A stretch of DNA of 37,666 nucleotides from Flavobacteriaceae bacterium. GTDB lineage: Bacteria > Bacteroidota > Bacteroidia > Flavobacteriales > Flavobacteriaceae. The notes under the pieces are model-generated. The model worked only from the letters and a program-made list of their open reading frames with translations. It ran no database searches and was not told the origin of the DNA. The stretch spans positions 1-37,666 of the forward strand of contig JALSLI010000172.1 of the NCBI GenBank assembly GCA_026988395.1, in the 5' to 3' direction. Positions 7,230 to 16,986 of this stretch are shown in pieces (the first letter of the stretch is position 1; the number at the start of each line of letters is the position of its first letter). The translations under genes and the position numbers were made by a program.

Positions 7230-7826
7230 CTAATGTAAATTAGCATCAATTAGTTTTAAAAATTCCAATCTTGTTTCTACATTTTTAAACACACCTCTAA
7301 AAGCCGAAGTGGTTGTAACCGAATTCTGTTTTTGCACACCACGCATCATCATACACATATGTGAGGCTTCAATAACCACAGCGACACCTTGTGGTTTTAA
7401 CACTCTATCGATTACATTTACGATTTGATCGGTTAAACGTTCTTGTACTTGCAAGCGTCTAGCAAAAACATCTACTACTCTTGGTAATTTACTCAAGCCT
7501 ACAATTTTTCCGTTAGGAATATAAGCAATATGAGCTTTACCAAAAAAAGGCAAAATATGATGTTCGCAAAGCGAATACAGTTCGATATCTTTAACGATGA
7601 CCATTTCGGAATAATCTTCAGTAAATAAAGCGGATTTTAAGATTTCTTCGGCATCTAAATCATAACCTTGTGTTAGAAATTGCATTGCTTTTGATGCACG
7701 CTCGGGGGTTTTTAACAAACCTTCTCGTTGTGGATCTTCTCCTATTTCTAAAATTATTGCTTTGTATTTCTCTTTAATATTCTCAGTTGTTTGTATGTTG
7801 TATTCTTCAAATTTATTGTAGCTCAT
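7230..7826 (-). CDS. folE: GTP cyclohydrolase I
   Basis: This 198-residue enzyme converts GTP to 7,8-dihydroneopterin triphosphate, the first step of folate and pterin synthesis, normally as a cytoplasmic decamer. Zinc ligands are visible: Cys87 in [10 protein letters not shown] and Cys158 in [11 protein letters not shown]. The catalytic and substrate region [27 protein letters not shown] spans about residues 107-132. The length is typical. It lies 87 nt downstream of the msrA stop with no clear terminator between them, so a separate promoter is likely but not obvious; no exact TAnnTTTG box was found before the ATG. Confidence 0.96.
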   Translation of the reverse strand: MSYNKFEEYNIQTTENIKEKYKAIILEIGEDPQREGLLKTPERASKAMQFLTQGYDLDAEEILKSALFTEDYSEMVIVKDIELYSLCEHHILPFFGKAHIAYIPNGKIVGLSKLPRVVDVFARRLQVQERLTDQIVNVIDRVLKPQGVAVVIEASHMCMMMRGVQKQNSVTTTSAFRGVFKNVETRLEFLKLIDANLH

Positions 7827-7913
7827 AGTAATTTATTTTAGAAATTTAAATGTATAAAAATAAGACTTATTAGAGAATAAATTTCTTAAATGTTAATTAA
7901 TAAAATTGGATTC

Positions 7914-8534
7914 TTACTTTTTCAACTTTTCTTTAAATTTCTTTCTAAATTTTATCAGTTTAGGGTTTATTACCGCATTACAATAACCTTGTGATTTGTT
8001 GTTGTTAAAGTAGTCTTGATGATAATCTTCGGCTTTATAATAATTATTAAAAGGCGTTACTTCGGTAACTATTTTATCATCAAAAACGTTTTCTTTTTCC
8101 AATGCTTTAATAAAATCGAGTGCTTTTTGTTTTTGTGCTTCGTTATGATAAAAAATTACCGAGCGATATTGCGTACCAACATCTGCACCTTGACGGTTTA
8201 ATGTGGTTGGATTATGTGTAGCAAAAAACACATCTAACAACTCTTCGTAACTGATTTCTTTTGGGTTATATGCAATTTGAATCACTTCGGCGTGACCGGT
8301 ATTTCCAGTACATACTTCGCGATAAGACGGATTTTTGGTCGTTCCACCTGCATAACCGGATTCTACGCTTTTTACACCTTTTAATTCCGAAAAAATAGCT
8401 TCGGTACACCAAAAACAGCCACCTCCAAATGTGGCATATTCTATATTGTTTTGTTCTTTCATTGGTACTTTTTTATCAATTAAATTAAATGCCGCTAATG
8501 CGAAAAGCAGTAAAAATAATACTATTTTTTTCAT
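7914..8534 (-). CDS. msrA: Peptide-methionine (S)-S-oxide reductase MsrA, exported or membrane-anchored
   Basis: This 206-residue protein repairs oxidised methionine (S-sulfoxide). The catalytic Cys40 is in GGGCFWCTEAIF, followed by VKSVESGYAGG and the Asp/His-containing core. The N terminus has Lys-Lys then a hydrophobic stretch (residues 4-17), which suggests a signal peptide or anchor, so it may act in the periplasm. It starts 43 nt after the threonine aldolase stop, consistent with an operon. The C terminus is lysine-rich. A distant resolving Cys may be the one in GYCNAVI. Confidence 0.94.
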   Translation of the reverse strand: MKKIVLFLLLFALAAFNLIDKKVPMKEQNNIEYATFGGGCFWCTEAIFSELKGVKSVESGYAGGTTKNPSYREVCTGNTGHAEVIQIAYNPKEISYEELLDVFFATHNPTTLNRQGADVGTQYRSVIFYHNEAQKQKALDFIKALEKENVFDDKIVTEVTPFNNYYKAEDYHQDYFNNNKSQGYCNAVINPKLIKFRKKFKEKLKK

Positions 8535-8577
8535 TTTTATTCTTTTTTAGCTATTTGTCGGAATCACATCGTATTTC

Positions 8578-9609
8578 TTACAGTTTTAACTTCTTTAAAG
8601 TTTCTAAAACCACATACAACATTTCATTTGTAATATCTAAATGTGTTACCATTCGTATTTTCCCTTGTCCCATTTCGGTAATTAAAATATTTTTTTCTTT
8701 CATTTTAGCGATAAATTCTTCCGGTTTAACCGAATCGATTATGTTAAAAATCACAATATTTGTTTCAACAGGTTCCACAGTTTTTACAAATGGAAGTGTT
8801 TTTAAAACTGCTTCAATTTCTTTTGCTTTTTGATGATCTTCTACCAATCTATCTACGTGATGATCAAGAGCATAAATTCCGGCAGCAGCCAAATAACCAA
8901 CCTGACGCATGCCGCCACCCAAACGTTTTCTAACACGTAAAGCTTTACGAATATGTTCTTTGCTACCTATTAAAATCGAGCCAACCGGAGCTCCTAAACC
9001 TTTGGATAAACAAATAGAAATCGTATCAAACAACTTACCGTAAGTATTTGGCTTTTCATTTTTTGCCACTAAAGCATTGAATAATCTTGCTCCGTCTAAG
9101 TGAAAATTAAGGTTGTTTTCTTTACATAAATCACCTATTTTAGATATTTCATTAATATTCCAACATGCACCTCCTCCTTTATTTGTTGTATTCTCAACAG
9201 CAACCAAAGTTGTTTGCGGTAAATGGATATTGTCGTTTAAATGTAAGGATTCTCTAACTTGTTCTGCGGTGAACATACCACGATTTCCATCAATTAAACA
9301 CGAAGTAACTCCGGATGTTGCAGCAGCTCCGCCTCCTTCAAAATTATAAACGTGTGCCCATTTATCGCATATCATTTGTTCGCCGTGATTGGTATGAATA
9401 TTTATTGCTACTTGATTTGCCATCGTTCCGGAAGGAAAAAAAAGAGCATCTTCCATACCAAACATATCGGCAACTTTTTCTTGTAATTTATTCACTGTTG
9501 GGTCTTCTTGAAACACATCGTCGCCAACTTCAGCTTGAAACATAGCTTGTAACATTTCTTTGGTAGGCTTTGTAACCGTATCGCTTAGCAGATTTATCTT
9601 TTCATTCAT
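8578..9609 (-). CDS. ltaE: Low-specificity threonine aldolase (PLP)
   Basis: This 343-residue fold-type I PLP enzyme cleaves L-threonine or allo-threonine to glycine and acetaldehyde. It shows LLSDTVTKPT at residues 7-16, GDDVFQEDPTVN at 29-40, FFPSGTMANQ at 57-66, the PLP-pocket segment HLDGARLFNA at 170-179 and the Schiff-base Lys203 in ICLSKGLGAPVGS. Length and motif order are standard. It is divergent from prfB, with 53 nt between the two start codons. It is probably first in a unit with msrA. Confidence 0.92.
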   Translation of the reverse strand: MNEKINLLSDTVTKPTKEMLQAMFQAEVGDDVFQEDPTVNKLQEKVADMFGMEDALFFPSGTMANQVAINIHTNHGEQMICDKWAHVYNFEGGGAAATSGVTSCLIDGNRGMFTAEQVRESLHLNDNIHLPQTTLVAVENTTNKGGGACWNINEISKIGDLCKENNLNFHLDGARLFNALVAKNEKPNTYGKLFDTISICLSKGLGAPVGSILIGSKEHIRKALRVRKRLGGGMRQVGYLAAAGIYALDHHVDRLVEDHQKAKEIEAVLKTLPFVKTVEPVETNIVIFNIIDSVKPEEFIAKMKEKNILITEMGQGKIRMVTHLDITNEMLYVVLETLKKLKL

Positions 9610-9628
9610 TATATTAAAAGTAAAATTA

Positions 9629-9658
9629 TTTGTTAATTGATTTAAAAGTTTATTTTTG
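9629..9658 (+). promoter_or_regulatory. prfB promoter (TTTG-N18-TATTTTTG)
   Basis: TTTG at 9629-9632 and TATTTTTG at 9651-9658 are 18 nt apart, a near-ideal Bacteroidota -33/-7 pair. The -7 box ends 4 nt before the ATG at 9663. Transcription would begin at or next to the start codon, giving a leaderless mRNA. This rules out the in-frame TTG at 9630 as the translation start. Confidence 0.72.
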
Positions 9659-9662
9659 CTCT

Positions 9663-10763
9663 ATGGTAACATCTAATCAAATAAAAGACATTTTTCAAAG
9701 AGTCGGCAAGTTAAAAACTTACTTGGATATAGACAAGAAGTTAATTGAAATTTCTAATGATGAAGAAAAAGCTTCTAATCCGGATTTTTGGAATGATTCT
9801 AAAAAGGCGGAAGTGTTTATGAAAAAACTTCGTTCCACAAAAAAATGGGTAACCGATTATAATAAATTAAAACAAGAAGCAGAAGATTTACAGGTTTTAT
9901 ACGATTTTTATAAAGAAGACGGAGCTAGTGAGCAAGAAGTTGAAGAACAATTTACCAAAACCATACAATTATTAGAAGATTTAGAGTTTAAAAATATGCT
10001 TTCGGAAGAAGGTGATGAATTATCTGCCATACTCCAAATAACAGCCGGAGCCGGCGGAACAGAAAGTTGTGATTGGGCTCAAATGCTTATGCGAATGTAT
10101 ATAATGTGGGCAGAAAAACAAGGTTTTAAAATTAAAGAACTCAATTTACAACAAGGTGATACTGCAGGAATTAAAACTGTTACCTTAGAAATTGACGGTG
10201 CATATGCCTTTGGATATTTAAAAGGTGAAAACGGTGTACATCGTTTGGTACGGATTTCACCTTTTGACAGCAATGCCAAAAGACATACTTCTTTTGCTTC
10301 GGTTTATGTTTATCCGCTTGTTGACGATTCTATTGAAATTGAAATAAATCCGGCAGATATTACTTGGGATTTTGCTCGTTCGGGAGGTGCCGGCGGACAA
10401 AATGTTAACAAAGTGGAAACCAAAGCTATTTTACGGCATAAACCAACGGGGATTTTAATTGCAAATTCCGAAACTCGCTCGCAATTAGAAAATCGTGAAA
10501 AAGCGATGCAAATGTTAAAATCCCAACTATATGAAATTGAATTACAAAAGCGACGTGAAAAACGAAGTGCAATTGAAGATAATAAAATGAAAATTGACTT
10601 TGGCTCTCAGATTAGAAATTATGTAATGCATCCGTATAAATTAGTAAAAGACGTCCGTACCGGTTATGAAACCGGAAATGTAGATGCTGTAATGAATGGT
10701 AATATTGATGATTTTATTAAAGCTTTTTTAATGCAAAACAGCAATACTGAAAATGATTTGTAA
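9663..10763 (+). CDS. prfB: Peptide chain release factor 2
   Basis: This 366-residue factor recognises UGA and UAA at the ribosome and triggers hydrolysis of peptidyl-tRNA. The stop-codon recognition tripeptide SPF (residues 199-201) identifies RF2 rather than RF1, and the catalytic GGQ is at 244-246 in [14 protein letters not shown]. The start at 9663 is chosen because a promoter ends 4 nt upstream. The region that carries the autoregulatory +1 frameshift in many bacteria (YL-stop-D) reads continuously here as Tyr-Leu-Asp (residues 20-22, TAC TTG GAT), so synthesis needs no frameshift. A strong terminator follows immediately. Confidence 0.96.
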   Translation: MVTSNQIKDIFQRVGKLKTYLDIDKKLIEISNDEEKASNPDFWNDSKKAEVFMKKLRSTKKWVTDYNKLKQEAEDLQVLYDFYKEDGASEQEVEEQFTKTIQLLEDLEFKNMLSEEGDELSAILQITAGAGGTESCDWAQMLMRMYIMWAEKQGFKIKELNLQQGDTAGIKTVTLEIDGAYAFGYLKGENGVHRLVRISPFDSNAKRHTSFASVYVYPLVDDSIEIEINPADITWDFARSGGAGGQNVNKVETKAILRHKPTGILIANSETRSQLENREKAMQMLKSQLYEIELQKRREKRSAIEDNKMKIDFGSQIRNYVMHPYKLVKDVRTGYETGNVDAVMNGNIDDFIKAFLMQNSNTENDL

Positions 10764-10794
10764 AAAAGACTATCTTATTTAGGTGGTCTTTTTT
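10762..10794 (+). terminator. Intrinsic terminator after prfB
   Basis: A 14-bp stem with two G-T pairs (AAAAAAGACTATCT with AGGTGGTCTTTTTT) and a 5-nt loop begins inside the prfB TAA and ends in a T-run, TTTTTT. Because both arms carry A or T runs, it could also act in reverse, although no minus-strand gene enters from the right. Confidence 0.8.
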
Positions 10795-10871
10795 CATTTT
10801 TGTTTTTTATTTAAGAATAAATTTAACAAAATATTATTACTTGATTAGGTATCTCAACATACATATGTTAT

Positions 10872-10879
10872 TAAATTTG
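10872..10879 (+). promoter_or_regulatory. Possible -7 box (TAAATTTG) of the T9SS protein gene
   Basis: TAAATTTG fits TAnnTTTG and lies 21 nt before the ATG at 10901. There is no correctly spaced -33 TTG. It supports the shorter start at 10901 over an upstream TTG at 10841. Confidence 0.45.
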
Positions 10880-10900
10880 TGCAAATCAAAAAATTATATT

Positions 10901-11869
10901 ATGAAAACTCTTTACTTTTTTTTACTTTTATTTTTTATCAACACTGTTTTTTCACAAAGTATGTATCATTTTGAGGCAGATAACAACACCTACCAAGATT
11001 TAACCAATGCAACTGTTTTAGCAACAGGAGACTGGGATGATCCGGGTTTTAACATTCCAATCGGTTTTGATTTTCAATTAGGAACTTTTAATTTTAATAC
11101 CATCTCTATTGCAGATTGGAGTTCCGGAGGAATTGTTTCAACAGTAAACAGTGCAACAGGCACAATACCTATAATGTTAATTATCGGACAAGATATTGTA
11201 AGTTTAAGTAACACCACATCACCAATTTCTTATATTACAACAGGCACAGCAGGAAATAAAATTTTTAAATTGGAATGGAAAAATTTTGGTTTTTTTGATG
11301 ATAGTACTAGCTCCGATTTTATGAATATGCAATTATGGCTTTACGAAGGAAGTAATATTATTGAATACCACTATGGTAATACTTCTATAAATAATCCCGG
11401 AGAATCCTTTGAAGGTGAAACAGGACCATCTATTGCGCTGATAACAGGATATAATATGGATATTGATGAAATAACAAATGAAACCTATATTCTTAGTGGT
11501 AATCCTGTAAATCCAAATGTATTAATTTACCACGCAGGAGATTCCGGTGATTCAACAGCTATAGACGGAGCAATTCCAAGTGGCACTATCTATCGCTTTA
11601 TTCCGCAAAACACAAATTCGATTAGAGATTTTAATAGTTTAAATGTTAGACTTTATCCCAATCCGTCAAAAAAATATATAAATATTGAACTTAAAAACAA
11701 TCTATTAATTAAAAAAATAGAACTATATAACAATTTAGGAAAAATTATTTTATCATTAAAAAACACTAGCAAGTTAATTGATATTTCTTATTTACCAAAT
11801 GGTATTTATTTTATTAAGATTAAAGATAGTAACGATAATTTTATTCTAAAAAGTTTTATTAAGGAATAA
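10901..11869 (+). CDS. Secreted protein with T9SS type A C-terminal sorting domain
   Basis: This 322-residue protein has a Sec signal peptide (residues 1 to about 19: MKTLYFFLLLFFINTVFSQ) and then a beta-rich, Asn/Thr/Gly-rich region with no recognised enzyme motif. It ends in a C-terminal domain of about 70 residues that opens with LYPNPSKKYINIEL and continues with IELYNNLGKII and LPNGIYFIKIK. This is the type A sorting signal that directs proteins across the outer membrane by the type IX secretion system. The ATG at 10901 is chosen because the signal peptide begins there. The cargo function is unknown. It sits alone between two terminators. Confidence 0.88.
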   Translation: MKTLYFFLLLFFINTVFSQSMYHFEADNNTYQDLTNATVLATGDWDDPGFNIPIGFDFQLGTFNFNTISIADWSSGGIVSTVNSATGTIPIMLIIGQDIVSLSNTTSPISYITTGTAGNKIFKLEWKNFGFFDDSTSSDFMNMQLWLYEGSNIIEYHYGNTSINNPGESFEGETGPSIALITGYNMDIDEITNETYILSGNPVNPNVLIYHAGDSGDSTAIDGAIPSGTIYRFIPQNTNSIRDFNSLNVRLYPNPSKKYINIELKNNLLIKKIELYNNLGKIILSLKNTSKLIDISYLPNGIYFIKIKDSNDNFILKSFIKE

Positions 11870-11884
11870 CAAAATTTCAAAAAC

Positions 11885-11919
11885 AAAAAAACCTCCAAAA
11901 CAATAAACTTTGGAGGTTT
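11885..11919 (-). terminator. Terminator between T9SS protein gene and ABC-F gene
   Basis: AAACCTCCAAA (11889-11899) and TTTGGAGGTTT (11909-11919) form an 11-bp perfect stem with a 9-nt loop. On the minus strand it is followed by seven T residues (11891-11885), so it chiefly ends the ABC-F transcript, whose stop is 22 nt upstream. On the plus strand the tail is TTTCCTTCT, so weaker bidirectional use for the T9SS gene is plausible. Confidence 0.85.
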
Positions 11920-11940
11920 CCTTCTAAATTAAATTAATTT

Positions 11941-13617
<1,677 letters not shown>

Positions 13618-13684
13618 TTATAAAGTTTAACCTTAAAAAAATAATGTTTAACATCAATTTAACAAGCTAAACGCCTTTATACAC

Positions 13685-13692
13685 TATTTTTG
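13685..13692 (+). promoter_or_regulatory. -7 box (TATTTTTG) of the thioredoxin-like lipoprotein gene
   Basis: TATTTTTG ends 4 nt before the GTG start at 13697, so a leaderless transcript is likely. No convincing -33 element at the expected distance. Confidence 0.5.
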
Positions 13693-13696
13693 CTTT

Positions 13697-15073
13697 GTGA
13701 ATAAAAATAATTATACATACCTCATCCTTATCTTTTTCGCTTTTTTTATAAGCTGTAAAGACAATAAAATATCTCATGCTTATTTTACCGGACAAATTGC
13801 AAATCCGAAAGAAAAATCAATTCATTTACTAAAAAATAATCACGAGATTTACAACACTACTCTAAACAATAACAATAATTTTTTTATAAAAATAGATAGT
13901 GTTAAGGAAGGTCTTTTTACATTTAAACACGGTAATGAAATCCAATATATCTATTTAGAACCCAAAGACAGTCTGGTAATGCGACTAAATACGTGGGATT
14001 TTGATGAATCTCTTATTTTTAGCGGAAAAGGTGCTGTAAAAAATAATTACTTAATGCATTTATTTTTGGAAAATGAAAAACAAGAAAAACTTTTTTATAA
14101 ATATTATCACTTAAACGAAGAAGATTTTAAACATAAAACGGACTCTTTATTACAAATAAAACTATTATCCTTTAAACAGTTTAAAGAAAATAATATTAAG
14201 ATTTCAAAAAAATTTGAGGAATTAATTTTTTTAGCTATTTATTATCCTATTTACACACAAATGGAAAAATTTGCTGATAAAAAACAAAAAAACGGACAAA
14301 AATTAAGTACTTCATTCTATGCATATAGAAGTAACATTAAAATCAATCAAAAAGACTTTACCGATTTTTATGCCTATCGAAATTATGTAAAAAATTATTT
14401 TATTAATAAAGCCAATAAAATTTCCATTAAAGAAAATAAAAAATCCAATTCTTTAATACTATTAAACCAAATTAACAATGAATTGGAAAAAAGCGATTTT
14501 AAAGATGATTTATTACAAAGTGCGACATTAAGCTGCATTTTAGATGAAAATTGTAACTTTAATGAAAAGCAAAAAGCCATTGATACTTTTTATAACAGTT
14601 GTAAAAACAGAAAAAAAATAAAAGAAATAAAACATATTAATAACAGTATGCAATACATACAAAGTGGAGATAAATTACCAAAATTAATGCTTTTAGATTA
14701 CAATGGTAAATCGTTTATTATTAATAACAACTCTTTTGATAAAAATACCGTAATCTATTTTTGGCCAAAAGAAAGATCTAGAATTCTTTATATGCTAAAA
14801 CGATTAAAATATTTAGAAAATAAATATCCGGACATTAATTTTATAGGAATTGACAGCCAATTAGACAACTATAATTGGAAGTCTTATTTAAAATCCAATC
14901 ACTTAAATATTAAAAATCAATTTAAACTAAACTCAGAAAATGCTGAAAAATGGTTTTGCAACGAACTACCAAGAGCCATTTTAGTTGATAAAAAAGGTTT
15001 TATTAAAAATGATTTTTCGTATCTTGCACAAAGTGATTTTGAAAACCTCTTAAAAAAATTAAGTAAATTTTAA
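13697..15073 (+). CDS. Lipoprotein with TlpA-like thioredoxin fold lacking active-site cysteines
   Basis: This 458-residue protein starts with GTG. The signal peptide ends in a lipobox with Cys20 (FFISC), so it is a lipoprotein. Residues 25-115 look like the beta-rich N-terminal domain found in Bacteroidota TlpA/ResA-like proteins (FTGQIANPKEKSIHLL, LEPKDSLVMRL). A helical middle part follows. Residues 325-458 resemble an AhpC/TSA-thioredoxin domain (GDKLPKLMLLDYNGK, VIYFWPKER, NFIGID, cis-Pro region ELPRAILVDKKG). The usual WCxxC after the beta strand is replaced by WPKERSR (356-362), so the domain should be redox-inactive at that site. The gene is monocistronic. A substrate-binding or structural role is inferred. 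Confidence 0.72.
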   Translation: MNKNNYTYLILIFFAFFISCKDNKISHAYFTGQIANPKEKSIHLLKNNHEIYNTTLNNNNNFFIKIDSVKEGLFTFKHGNEIQYIYLEPKDSLVMRLNTWDFDESLIFSGKGAVKNNYLMHLFLENEKQEKLFYKYYHLNEEDFKHKTDSLLQIKLLSFKQFKENNIKISKKFEELIFLAIYYPIYTQMEKFADKKQKNGQKLSTSFYAYRSNIKINQKDFTDFYAYRNYVKNYFINKANKISIKENKKSNSLILLNQINNELEKSDFKDDLLQSATLSCILDENCNFNEKQKAIDTFYNSCKNRKKIKEIKHINNSMQYIQSGDKLPKLMLLDYNGKSFIINNNSFDKNTVIYFWPKERSRILYMLKRLKYLENKYPDINFIGIDSQLDNYNWKSYLKSNHLNIKNQFKLNSENAEKWFCNELPRAILVDKKGFIKNDFSYLAQSDFENLLKKLSKF

Positions 15074-15096
15074 CATTATATTAAAACTATTTGTTG

Positions 15097-15104
15097 TAGT
15101 TTTG
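15097..15104 (+). promoter_or_regulatory. -7 box (TAGTTTTG) of the DEAD-box helicase gene
   Basis: TAGTTTTG matches TAnnTTTG. It predicts a 5' untranslated region of about 75 nt before the ATG at 15186, which is longer than for neighbouring genes. That leader contains an inverted repeat. Confidence 0.5.
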
Positions 15105-15145
15105 CAAATTCATAAAAATAAACAAATTAAGCATGTGAATAGTCG

Positions 15146-15177
15146 GTTTTTACACTTAACTTGGTTATTGTAAAAAC
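15146..15177 (+). promoter_or_regulatory. Inverted repeat in the helicase 5' leader
   Basis: GTTTTTACA (15146-15154) and TGTAAAAAC (15169-15177) are perfect 9-bp reverse complements with a 14-nt loop, ending 8 nt before the ATG. In RNA this would form a hairpin next to the translation start. As DNA it could be an operator. It is not a terminator, as no T-tract follows. Confidence 0.45.
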
Positions 15178-15185
15178 ATACTATA

Positions 15186-16937
15186 ATGTCAAAATTTAAA
15201 CAATTAGGTCTCTCTAAAGAGATCACAGATGCTCTGGAAAAAATAGGATACGAAAATCCAACAGAGATACAAGAAAAAGCAATACCTGCAATTCTTAACG
15301 GAAAAAATGATATCAAAGCTTTCGCACAAACCGGAACCGGAAAAACTGCTGCTTTTAGTTTGCCTATTATCGAACAAATCGATACCGAATCTAAGCAAAC
15401 TCAAGCAATAATCCTTTCTCCTACACGTGAATTAGCTTTACAAATAGCAAAAAACATTCAAGAATTCTCTAAAAACATAAAAGGCTTAAAAACAGTTTGT
15501 GTTTATGGAGGATCAAGTATTGATAATCAAATGAGAGACCTAAAAAAAGGTGCTCAAATTGTTGTTGGAACTCCGGGAAGAACCGTAGATTTGATTAAAA
15601 GAAGAGCTTTAAAATTAAATAACATTAAATGGGTCGTTTTAGACGAAGCTGATGAAATGTTAAACATGGGTTTTAAAGAAGATTTAGATAAGATTCTAGA
15701 AGTTACACCAAACGAAAAACAGACTTTGTTATTTTCAGCAACCTTCCCAAAAGAAGTAGAAGCTATTGCTAGAAACTATATGAATAATCCTGTAGAACTT
15801 AGTGCAGGAAAAAAGAATATCGGTGCCGATACAGTTGAACATGAATTATACGTAATTCCCGAAAGACAACGATACGCAACTTTAAAACGTATTGTAGATA
15901 TGAATATCGATATGTACGGAATTATCTTTTGTAGAACAAGACGTGAAACACAAGAAATTTCAGATAAATTAATTCAGGATGGTTACACAGTTGACTCCTT
16001 GCATGGTGATTTATCACAAGCACAACGTGATATGGTAATGCGTAAATTTCGTTCTAAAAAAATTCAGATTTTGGTAGCTACCGACGTTGCCGCAAGAGGA
16101 ATTGATGTAAACGAATTAACACACGTTATTAACCACAGATTGCCTGACCAAATAGAGTCTTATACACACCGTAGTGGTCGTACCGGTCGTGCCGGAAGTA
16201 AAGGAATTTCAGTTGTTATTGCTAACGGAAAAGAACAAGGCAAAGTTCGTCAAATTGAACGTATAATTAACAAAAAGTTTGTTGAAAAAGAAGTGCCAAG
16301 TGGTAAAGATATTGTTAATGCAAAACTGGATCAATATGTTGCTAAAATTAAAAATCTTAATGTTGATTCCAGCAAAATGGATGAGCATTTGGAAAATATT
16401 ACCACGCAACTTAAAAAATTAACAAAAGATGAACTTATAAAACGCTTTGTTTATAATGAATTTGAATCTTTGTTAAATTACTATAACAAAGAAGGCGATA
16501 TACAAAGAGATCAAAAAAGAGAACATACGCGTTCCAATAATGAAAACATGCAACGTTTCTTTGTAAATCTAGGACGAATGGATGAACTAAATCCTGCCAG
16601 AATGATTGGTATGATTAACGACACCTTAGATAAAAAAGTAGAAATCGGACAAATAGAAATCTTAAAAAGTTTTTCCTTTTTTGAAGCCGATAAAAACTAT
16701 ACCGATGAAATATTAGCTGCTTTTGAAGGTGTTACTCGTAGAGGACGACGTGTTAGCGTTGAAAAAACCGAACAACAAAAAAGCAAAAGTCGTAACGGTG
16801 ATAGAGGTCGTGATCGTAAAAGAAGCGGTAGAAAAAGAAGTTCAGACGGAAATTACAATTCCGGGAGAGATAACAAAGGAGGTTTTAAACGTAGAACCGA
16901 AAAAAGTACTCGCAAACGCAAAAGAAGAGATTCATAA
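15186..16937 (+). CDS. DEAD-box RNA helicase with DbpA-type RNA-binding domain
   Basis: This 583-residue cytoplasmic RNA-dependent ATPase resembles CsdA/DeaD, which remodel rRNA and mRNA. All helicase motifs are present: Q motif (YENPTEIQ), Walker A AQTGTGKT, PTRELALQ, TPGR, DEAD in VVLDEADEML, SAT, IIFCRTRRE, ATDVAARGID and HRSGRTGRAG. After a linker, residues about 455-530 are a DbpA C-terminal RRM-like domain (RFFVNLGRMDELNPARMIGMIND). The last 45 residues are an Arg/Lys/Gly/Ser-rich basic tail typical of cold-adapted Bacteroidota helicases. A reading frame at 16723-16965 overlapping the tail is a shadow of this low-complexity region. A terminator follows. Confidence 0.95.
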   Translation: MSKFKQLGLSKEITDALEKIGYENPTEIQEKAIPAILNGKNDIKAFAQTGTGKTAAFSLPIIEQIDTESKQTQAIILSPTRELALQIAKNIQEFSKNIKGLKTVCVYGGSSIDNQMRDLKKGAQIVVGTPGRTVDLIKRRALKLNNIKWVVLDEADEMLNMGFKEDLDKILEVTPNEKQTLLFSATFPKEVEAIARNYMNNPVELSAGKKNIGADTVEHELYVIPERQRYATLKRIVDMNIDMYGIIFCRTRRETQEISDKLIQDGYTVDSLHGDLSQAQRDMVMRKFRSKKIQILVATDVAARGIDVNELTHVINHRLPDQIESYTHRSGRTGRAGSKGISVVIANGKEQGKVRQIERIINKKFVEKEVPSGKDIVNAKLDQYVAKIKNLNVDSSKMDEHLENITTQLKKLTKDELIKRFVYNEFESLLNYYNKEGDIQRDQKREHTRSNNENMQRFFVNLGRMDELNPARMIGMINDTLDKKVEIGQIEILKSFSFFEADKNYTDEILAAFEGVTRRGRRVSVEKTEQQKSKSRNGDRGRDRKRSGRKRSSDGNYNSGRDNKGGFKRRTEKSTRKRKRRDS

Positions 16938-16944
16938 ATCTACT

Positions 16945-16977
16945 AAAAGCCATTCAAATAATTGAATGGCTTTTTTT
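16945..16977 (+). terminator. Intrinsic terminator after the helicase gene
   Basis: A 13-bp perfect stem, AAAAGCCATTCAA with TTGAATGGCTTTT, has an ATAA loop and runs into seven T residues. It starts 7 nt after the helicase stop. The convergent TatD gene ends 10 nt further on, and the A-run on the left arm may let the hairpin serve both directions. Confidence 0.88.
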
Positions 16978-16986
16978 ATTTGAACC

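Noticed and set aside
9630-9662. Upstream in-frame TTG start for prfB
   Set aside because: The -33/-7 promoter pair lies inside this extension, so it would not be transcribed; RF2 homology starts at the ATG at 9663.
9720-9728. Programmed +1 frameshift in prfB
   Set aside because: The codons at the usual site read TAC TTG GAT continuously with no UGA stop.
16723-16965. 80-codon frame overlapping the 3' end of the helicase gene
   Set aside because: It is the out-of-frame reading of the Arg/Gly/Ser-rich helicase tail and extends only 28 nt beyond the gene, into the terminator.
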